DNA of 64,000 nucleotides from Thereva unica (taxonomy: Eukaryota; Arthropoda; Insecta; Diptera; Therevidae). Location: NCBI GenBank assembly GCA_949987705.1, contig OX465281.1, positions 239,031,143 to 239,095,142 on the forward strand, written 5' to 3'. The notes below the pieces were generated by a model. It was not told the DNA's origin, did not search any database, and saw nothing but the letters and a program-made list of their open reading frames with translations. The translations under genes were made by a program, and so were the position numbers. Position 1 is the stretch's first letter. The number at the start of each line of letters is the position of its first letter. Below, piece after piece: positions 11,160 through 18,716 of the stretch.

Positions 11160-12737
11160 GTGACTGTGTGCAATAAAGGCTGCCCCCCATTAACGAAAAA
11201 AATATTTGCAAAAGCATTCAACAGGGGCGTATTGGTAGATCCAAATGCTCAAATCAGGATGGCAGAAGAATGTTTTTTGGCGAATAATCCTTGTTCTAAA
11301 AACACCTGCAACGGTGTTCAAAAATCAGCCATAAAAGAAGTGGGTAAGAATTTTATTTTATTACCATGTGAACTAAGTTTTCAATTTTTAAACTTTGCAC
11401 TGAGAATCGACATGTCAGTTACTGTGAGAAGAATTCTAAATTTTAGACTGTTAAGGTGCTGATAGACGATGAGAATATTCTCAACGTAAATTTTGGTATT
11501 CTCGTGAGAATATTCTCATGGCTGTTTACACGAGTGATAGTATTTGTTCTTGTGAGCGTAAATATCGTTCTCATGAGAATCGCTCTCATGAGAATATTTT
11601 CATGAGTTCTCATGTGTGTGTACACGATGAGAACAGAAGTTTGGTGATAATAATTTTTATTTTCGAAAACGTGACAGGTATAGTCGATGAAGTGTGCAAG
11701 GCCATTTTTGACGAATTGAAAGAAGATTTTTTAAAGGTAGACTAATTATTTTTATATTGATTAAGAAAAACGAACAAATTGCAAATTGTATGCGGCAAAC
11801 ATTTTTTCCGTTTTTTCTTCCGGCCATGCCTGGATACATTAGTTAATTTAAATAAAATTGCTTATGTCCAAATAATATTTTTTTACTTACTTCCTTATTT
11901 CTCAACTGTATTTTTTCCTTTCTTTCCGCCATGACAATTAAAGGAATCCACAACAAAACACAACCGCCTACTAATAAAATTCACAAAACAATAATAAGAG
12001 ACGACGTGAGAACAATCGTTCTTTCCAACATGTTGGAAAGAATGAATTCTCATGAAATCTTATTGGAATATTCCTATGGCATCTATTTACACGTATGAGA
12101 GAGAGATTCTCAAGAGAACGCTTGATAATATTCCCATAAGAGGGATAACGCATTCTCATGTCTATTTACACGGCAATGAGAACGAATTTTTGTTCTCACG
12201 AGAGCATTTACATGAGAATATTCTCATCGTCTATCAGCACCTTTATTGACAAGTTTATACTATATGTGTTGTTCCATTTCAGGGTCATTTGTTTTCGTAG
12301 ATACGTCAACGGTATTTGACGTCGAAGAGAAAAAACTGCAAGACCTTCCTTCCGAAATGCTGAACCCTATCAAACCTGAGACAAAAATGAGACTGATTGG
12401 CGTTATTGCTTTCCGAAATTCGAGACGATCACGAACTCAAATTGTGACAGAAGAAGAAATGGGACTCGTAGGACACTACACAGCTGTTGTGAAAAGGGGT
12501 CATCGATGGTACGAGTATTGCGATTGGAATTGTACGTGTTCTACAATGAGAACTACTTCCAAAATTGTTCCTCACCTTCTGATGTATTTCAACGACGATT
12601 TATTAGAATTTCTTAACCCTTTTTATTCTATTAATCTATTTTTCCAATTTAAAAGAAACAGACATTTTTTCGTATTCATTTCAATCGTTTTTCTATGTAT
12701 AACAAATGTTTTAATGAAACATTTAGTATTAATTTGA
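11160..12737 (+). CDS. USP-like (C19) deubiquitinase C-terminal half, two exons, within the foldback element
   Basis: I infer two exons. Exon 1 lies in the spacer and ends at 11376. It includes a possible Cys pair in NPCSKNTC and then KNFILLPCEL, like the zinc-ribbon and '.ILLP.EL' strand of USP domains. Exon 2 is 12283-12737, after the acceptor 'TTCCATTTCAG'. Splicing keeps the frame (CEL, then R, then SFVFVD). Exon 2 has MRLIGVIAF and VGHYTAVVKRG..WYEYCDW, the USP catalytic-His region. The N-terminal Cys box is not present, so as it stands the product would lack the nucleophile. It may be a captured host gene fragment, or part of a larger element-encoded protein in full-length relatives. 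The intron holds the Harbinger-like insert (11454-12242). The start codon is undetermined. Confidence 0.55.
11454..12242. mobile_element. PIF/Harbinger-like deletion derivative nested in the foldback element
   Basis: Perfect terminal inverted repeats begin AGGTGCTGATAGACGATGAG and end in the reverse complement. They are flanked by a direct TTA (11451-11453 and 12243-12245), the TWA target duplication typical of PIF/Harbinger. Subterminal regions are packed with short palindromes such as GAGAATATTCTC and TTCTCATGAGAA. Near 11680-11743, after a good splice acceptor, the plus strand reads IVDEVCKAIFDELKEDFLKVD-like residues, resembling the helix that precedes the Harbinger nuclease domain. A minus-strand start MAERKEKIQLRNKE near 11888-11933 may be a remnant of the second gene. 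The element is 789 bp and non-autonomous. Confidence 0.8.
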
Positions 12738-13421
12738 AATTGTTTTAGTTTGTTCTTGTTTATACCCTCTATAATATTCAAACAATTTTTAGCCTTAGTT
12801 TAAACACGATTTTAAATGGAAATGTCCAATCATTGTCTCCTAATATCAATCATAATTATAATATTTTGTTCCAAATATTTTGTCATGTTTAAGAATATGT
12901 CGCTAAAAAAACAAAGAATCGAATTATAAAAAAGAGTTATTATTATTATAGTGATAATGTTTCGAAAACTTCATAAACGTATAAATATTTGAAATACCTT
13001 TGAACGTTGTTTTATTTTTATGCTAAAACTGGTCGTTTTTAATCTTTATTTCGTGTTTACAAAGTTTTCGGTCATTTAATTTATATGATGATTTCTTACT
13101 GATGAGATCTTGTTGGCTGTGCTGACTTGTCATAAAATTTTTTTTATTGATTATTATTTATAAATAATTACAAATAAATCAAACAGTTAGGGCAGTAATA
13201 AATAAGCACTAAATGTTGTGCGAATAAATACCACTTTTTTATAATTTATTACCGATGTGTGCTAGCTTGCATACAAGCTAGCACAAACTTAGTTTTTTTT
13301 TTTTTAAATAAATGTTATTAAATTTTTAATTGTGGTAATAAATTAGCATTTATTGTTGTGCTAATTATTACCATTTCATTTTTTGATTGTGCTGTATTGG
13401 CGGTGCTACCTTTATAGGTCT
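12253..13421. repeat. right long inverted arm of the foldback element
   Basis: Reverse-complement partner of 9976-11146, about 1169 bp. It ends in the tip GGTGCTACCTTTATAGGTCT followed by the 9-bp CCGACCTAG. It carries exon 2 of the USP-like gene in the plus orientation. Confidence 0.9.
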
Positions 13422-13430
13422 CCGACCTAG

Positions 13431-13706
13431 TCACTCCATTATTATACAAAATATTCAGGGCTTCCTTCGCAGATAGTTGTATCCATCTGTCTGGAGGAAT
13501 GTCAATATAACATTTATACCCAAGCCCGTTCGGATTACACCTCGTCTAAATCCTTCAGGCCGATAAGTCTCTCGTCTTTTGCTATTTATTTTGGAGAATA
13601 TTGTCAACAAGGCGATAAGGGACTACTTATCTTCAACGCCAATCACTAAGCTCCTAACAGCATGCGTACCAGGCAGGCAAGTCCACTGAGACAGCACTGC
13701 ACAATC
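13431..13706 (+). pseudogene. LINE reverse-transcriptase fragment, middle part
   Basis: Continues the frame cut at 9966: VTPLLYKIFRASFA, then residues like the 'RPISL' and 'QAGKSTETALH' blocks of LINE reverse transcriptases (family pattern QYGFR.GKSTE.AL..). Frames shift several times within the segment. It is cut at 13706 by a minus-strand LINE 3' end. Confidence 0.75.
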
Positions 13707-13871
13707 TTTTTTTTTTATGAAAAAACCAAGCTTAGGTGTAATCCTTTGTACTACCAGTCCGTCATGTCGTTCAGTTCATGGTGCAATGTCTATTAGTAAG
13801 CTTGGTTTGAAGAATAGAGGAGAATAGGAAAGGTTAGAGGGGGTCTGGAGGGTGTAGAAGAAAATGACGTG
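13707..13871 (-). mobile_element. 5'-truncated Jockey-like LINE 3' end
   Basis: A T run at 13707-13716 is the minus-strand poly(A). Next come bases matching the reverse complement of the 3' untranslated tail of the LINE at 38812-42719 (landmarks 'AAGCTTAGG', 'CTACTAGTCCGTCATGTC'-like and 'CATGGTGCAATGTCT', then 'AAGCTTGG'). The copy stops inside the 3' tail. CAGCACT occurs on both sides (near 13691 and 13893) and could be the target duplication. It interrupts the plus-strand LINE relic. Confidence 0.7.
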
Positions 13872-14385
13872 CTCAGGCTGGAATGTGCAGCACTAAACAA
13901 AGACGTGGCGCTGATGGCCTTCCTCGATTCGAAGGAGGTTTCGACAATACATCCTTTAATACTATAGCTAGGGCTCTAAGTAGACGTAGTCTAAGTAGAA
14001 CATTCTGCAATTGGACCGGCTCTATGCTGAGAACTCGTAATCTAATGTTCTCTCATGTTGAGGGGTCTGTGGAAGTCACTATAGCAAAAGTTTGTCCATA
14101 GGGAGGAGTTTTATCTCCACTTCTCTGGTGCCTTGTTGTAGATGAACTCCTATAGCTACTCAACTTTTTCGCTCAAGGTTACGTTGACGATGTCGTCAGT
14201 TACAGGTAAAACTGAACGAGTCAAGTCAAGGAGTCTGCAGCAAGCACTAGATCTGGTCTCTAGCTGGTGAGGCCAGCGTAGGACTAAACGTCAATTCCAA
14301 CGAAACGACTCTTGTTCCTTTCACCAGAAAACGATCACTACCAGGACTTTCGGAACGACTCTTTCGGCCCCAATTAAGAATAAAT
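13872..14385 (+). pseudogene. LINE reverse-transcriptase fragment, right part
   Basis: Across shifting frames the plus strand reads KDVALMAFLD, then GAFDNTSFNTI-like residues, then GGVLSPLLWCLVVDELL and GYVDDV. These are the reverse-transcriptase motifs for the palm (A..AFD), the P.GGVLSP loop and the Y-x-D-D active site, in the right order. It is the continuation of the relic at 9830-9966 and 13431-13706. Confidence 0.8.
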
Positions 14386-14394
14386 TCCATTATT

Positions 14395-14560
14395 TATCCA
14401 ATACTACAATTATTGATCGGCCAGAAATAAAACTTTCGATCCACTTTCTTAGACCTGAGTAGTTATCAGTAGTATGTAGTTTAGTCAGCAGACAAAGTAC
14501 CATACCCTTTCAAACCATACCAAACTCAGCAAAGCTTTGTGTGGTGTTCAATTAAGCACA
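14395..14560 (-). pseudogene. short Jockey-like LINE fragment
   Basis: Resembles the minus-strand relic around 3340-3480 ('TTGAT..G.C..GAAA' then 'CAATCC..TT..TTAGA' then 'GTAGTTTAGTCA..AGA' blocks). It is too diverged to translate, and the limits are approximate. Confidence 0.4.
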
Positions 14561-16995
14561 CAAAAAGTCGCCTACAGATCATATAGATCTAATGACATAC
14601 TGCTTGTCGTATAGAATGGCCTGAATATGACCAAGTTTCTAATAGTCTCAAATCTCTCCCACATGGGGTATATTGTCCGATCTGTGAATTCCTTGACACC
14701 AAGCTCTTTGAGATAACAACTGACATGGCAATTTTCGCTGACCAATGAATGGTCCAAGTTGCTGAGATGTAAATTAATTTAAATGAGTAGTAAGAAATAG
14801 GTCAACGAGGTGGGGTCTTTGGCCACCATCACTGAAAAAATGTTTGATAATGGAGTTGCTTTTAATTTCTAAAAACTACATACATATATTACGCAACAGA
14901 AGATAAAAGGAGGATAAATTTATCCTATAAAATACCAGATAATGTTAACAGGTTATTCTCAATATCCTAAAAATAAACTCAAAATTGTCGCCCAATCAAC
15001 AAATTTCAAATAAAATTTCAACTTATCGAGGAAATCATCCAAGATTTTAATATCCTGATTAAATTTCGCAAGATACTTTAAAAAAAAATAAAGTATCGCA
15101 TATCCTATTCCTGTTATGACCTTCTTCATACCGTGTAGAGCGCAATGTTCGTGTACGCCTCCTTCTGTACAAGCATCTACAATTCAATCCAATTTCCGGT
15201 GCAATCTACAACTTAGAAACGTTTTCATTTATTGACTTCCTTGTTTCGTCCATGAAGTGTAAAAATGCAGCAAACAGCCACCAGCCAGCCACACACTCGT
15301 GAACACGCTCTACTATTTTTGAAGAACTCTTGATTAATTCAAATTGCTCAGTCCACAACTGAGGACACACGTCTCGTCTTCTATTTATAGGCCTCCTTTT
15401 GTGTCAAGAGACACTTTACCACTTGTGAAAACTTTTTTTTTTTCGAAATTAAAAGAAGGCGAAAGAGAATTTAAGAAAAAAAAAGAATGTAATAAAAAAA
15501 ACTCCATCGTCTGCTCGTCGAGCTTCTATCTACAAAATATTCATAGCTCTACAGTAAAACATCGAGAAGTAGAAGAAAAACTAGTAAGAAGAAGAAGAAT
15601 TGATCTTTTCGTTCAGTTTTGTGCCATGATTTCCAAAAATTTCGTAATTTCCCCACTCTTTTTATCTTTTCCGTCGACTGAAAATATCCCTCGCAACGCA
15701 ACTGCTGTGAAATTATTACTGAAACTTTTTCACACAAGTACAAAAAAAAATCTTTCCTCTTCTCTCCATGGCAGTTTGATTAAAACGTGTAAAGAAAAAA
15801 ATGTAATAAGCAACACAAATTTCAGTTTTTATCGTTATCAGCACTTCTGGCACTTTAGATAATGGATAAACTTATCAGAGTGCGAAACTAATAAGAGTAA
15901 CAAATGCTGTGCGGGGATGGACTTTTCAATTCATATTTTCACATCAATTTCGAAGTTGTTTGAATACAAATTTATTTTCATTAAAAATTAGCAAAAAATT
16001 TTTTCGTAAGAAATCATAAATAGAACCGAACGAACGCATTCCTCAGAAAATTGATAACGAAAGTTGTTTATGAAAGCAGAAGAAGCGAAACGAAACGAAT
16101 AAAAAAATACAAAACTTCCACCACGATTCTTTTCTCCTTATGCTAATATTTATGGTCAAGCAAGCGAAAAAAAACGAGCGTAGAGATAAAGTATGTATAT
16201 TTTCGCAGTTATTATGAATGTTTATATAATTTCTGGCCGATTTTTGTGATAAGAACCAGACCGTCTGGCGCTTTAAAGTTCGTTAATGAAGCTATTTTGC
16301 AACCGAACGCACATGTTTTGCAAGTGCACAAATTAAGACCGAAATTGTAAACCTTTATTGTGGAGCGAGGTCACAATTGATTTATATGCAAATATATTTA
16401 ACAATGCTTTCTTGCAGATTTGTGTTTTTTGCTGCTAGCGGAAATGCGAATATGAGTCAGTAGAACTAATGATATTTTGTTTAGAAGTAGCATAAAATAT
16501 CACGTCTTCAAGAGATTTTTGCACTTGGATTAGAACAAGATTTAATTGTAAATCGCTATTAATCAGTCAGTTGAAAAGTTGAAAGGCCTGTCGCAATTAG
16601 TAGCTTAGATCATTGGTCGGGTCGGCAGCGGTCATTAGTCAGCAGAGCCAAATATTGACAGCACAATGATTAAAATTTATTTTGAGAGCCAAATTTTTAA
16701 ACATTAACATGATAAATGTAGGTGCTCCTAAAGTGGCCATTACTAAAAGACGTCCTCAATCTAATTTAGATATGATCACTGAGGTCTACCCCGTCCAACT
16801 GTCCCATTACTACTTGGTTTGTCTATCTCTTTTCATTCATCCTCTGTATATGTATGTCCAAACAATCTAAACATACCTCTCTCAATTCTGAAACTATATC
16901 TTCGTTCAATACACAAAGCTTCACTTTGGAAGGCATTACCAAAAGCAGCAATAGCGGCACGCTTAGCAACTCGTAGTTTTAGTGGCAACTTTTAC
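14561..16995. other. A+T-rich stretch without recognisable gene
   Basis: The open frame 15344-15862 (172 codons) is Lys/Ser/Phe-rich, has no recognisable domain and overlaps an opposite-strand frame; I do not believe it is a gene. No transposon ends were identified. Confidence 0.4.
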
Positions 16996-16999
16996 GCCA

Positions 17000-17305
17000 A
17001 GGTGCACATTTAGCAAGGTCAAAGCAAGACCAAGAAAAGACAGGACAAGGACAGGTCAAAACTGCAAGATCCATATAGCAAGACTTTTTGCTCATCAATA
17101 AGTGCCAAAATTCTTGCAGCTATGATTAAAAAGTCTTGCATTATTTTGTTGGTCCTGCTAAATGTGCAGGGCGAGACCTTTTTTCATTACTGCAAGACTT
17201 GTGCCAGTTGGTGATGAGCAAAAAGCCATGCTATTGTGATCTTGCAGTTTTGATCTGTTCTTGTCCTGTCTTGTCTCTTGGTCTTGCTAAGTGTGCAAGA
17301 CCAGT
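17000..17305. mobile_element. palindromic MITE of about 300 bp
   Basis: The left arm (about 17000-17105: GTGCACATTTAGCAAG, AAGACAGGACAAGGACAGGT, CAAAACTGCAAGATC, GCAAGACTTTTTGCTCATCA) and the right arm (about 17200-17305) are imperfect reverse complements in the same block order. The motif AGCAAGACC or GGTCTTGCT recurs several times. There is no coding capacity. Exact tips and target duplication are not clear. Confidence 0.65.
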
Positions 17306-17329
17306 CTTGCTCATCACTGGAATCAATAA

Positions 17330-17898
17330 CAAAAATAATTAATGAAAAGAAACCAAAACAAATAGATGCTCAGACGCCCCGTCACAGCAGCGTACAAGGA
17401 CTAGGACCAAGGACTAAGAACCTTTCCCCTTCGGAGGAGTGTCAGCTTGCTACAAGTGGGGCAATCGCTACCTCTGGATTTGCAAGTACCAATCACAATA
17501 CTTTAAAGTCAGGCAACATAGCCACAGGCGTGCCAGGAGTCACCAGCCACAGTGACAATGGTACTTGTGCAAAACAGAGATCACAGCGTCCATCCGCAAG
17601 AAAAGGTATGTATATTCGCGCCCTCTTCGTTCTCGGCAGAATTGCAGAAAATGAGGCCGTTACCATCTCGGAGAAGAACAAAACCAATAAAGCAAAATTT
17701 CAAGCAATCGTCGAGGGGTGGAAAGCGCTCCAGAACGCAAGAACAGCAGGAGCGCTAACCTCCCGCACTAAAAGGGAAAAATCCCGGGAAGATAGCTCAG
17801 CTCCTACATATAATGATCAAAAAAAGAAAACTCTCAAGACCAACCACAGTCGGGAAAGCTTCTACTTCAGGAGCCCAACAATCAGGCTCAACGGGTAA
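17330..17898 (+). pseudogene. unrecognised transposon-like open frame
   Basis: The C-terminal about 190 codons of an open frame that runs out of the preceding MITE. The product is Ser/Thr/Lys-rich and hydrophilic, with a helical stretch (ISEKNKTNKAKFQAIVEGWK) and basic clusters (TKREKSREDSS). This composition is like the N-terminal part of LINE ORF1 proteins, but I see no zinc knuckle or RRM. The following 17900-18040 could continue it in another frame. It may be a decayed ORF1 piece, and I do not assign a function. Confidence 0.35.
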
Positions 17899-17899
17899 C

Positions 17900-18716
17900 A
17901 GGCCAATGAGCTAAGTAGTGAAGGACCACCTTCTAGTGACACTAACCGACGCCAACTCCAGTACCGCAGACTACAGGGCCTTCTCTGCGCCGACATCGAG
18001 GCCAAAATATCAGAGATGGTCATGAGGAGTTCGTGAAGGGGCAAATTGCTCGAGTATCTTACCTACCTTGGCCTATCTTGGCTTCTCTTAGTTTGAATCC
18101 AGGTTTTGTCATAATTTTCAATTTCTTTCATTGTTATCCTTCACAATGTGCCTTTCAGTCAACCTACATCTCTACTTTCATGCGGACTGAATTCCTTTTG
18201 TTAATCCATTTATTTTATTTTCGTAGAGTGTACCCCTCTGCATGTCCATTTTCTTAGACCCTTAGCTTTTTATATCCTACTCTTTCTGTAGTAATTGTAC
18301 TGTCAAGGTAATTCAATTCGTTCGCATATTTTATCACATTATATATTACAATTAGCAACATATAAAAGATTCATAAAAACTCGCACAATTTCTATTCGCT
18401 GTTTTACTATGAAACAAGTCATGAATATAATTTGACATCTATCCAGATGACATATTTGTCAATTTTCGGTCGCCATGTTGAATCTGCCAGAAATTGTGCA
18501 AAATTCAAATCCTGCGCGTAATATTTACAGCTGCGTTAGGTTGAAAATTTCATTTTTTTAAACTGATGAGCAGTGAAGCGTGTAATGTATTAATAAAAGC
18601 AGGTGTTCAAAAAAGCACAATAAGAATTTAAAAAGTTTGATAAGGAAACGAAAAGCACAATGTATATGACACAACATATCCATAAAACTTCATCTGAAAT
18701 TTTTGAGACTTAAAAT
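17900..18716. other. no recognisable gene
   Basis: A+T-rich with frequent stops. The last bases 18709-18716 (CTTAAAAT) are the left target duplication of the hAT element that follows. Confidence 0.45.

Larger units (their letters stand above)
9976..13421. mobile_element. foldback / MULE-like transposon carrying a USP-like gene fragment
   Basis: A 3446-bp element with very long terminal inverted repeats: left arm 9976-11146, right arm 12253-13421. The tips are AGACCTATAAAGGTAGCACC and its reverse complement. It is flanked by a perfect 9-bp direct repeat CCGACCTAG (9967-9975 and 13422-13430). A 9-bp duplication with long arms is typical of Mutator-like and Drosophila Foldback-type elements. 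No transposase is present, so it is non-autonomous. The arms differ by only a few bases, including one 3-bp indel, which points to a young element or recent arm-to-arm conversion. The spacer holds a further inserted element (11454-12242). It interrupts a LINE reverse-transcriptase frame. Confidence 0.9.

Noticed and set aside
10109..13279. CRISPR-like or tandem array suspected from repeated TAATAAAT blocks in the foldback arms
   Set aside because: The repetition is explained by the two inverted arms plus A+T-rich sequence; no regular spacers.
15344..15862. 172-codon open frame
   Set aside because: Lys/Ser/Phe-rich A+T-driven composition, no motif, overlapped by an opposite-strand frame, no splice or promoter support.
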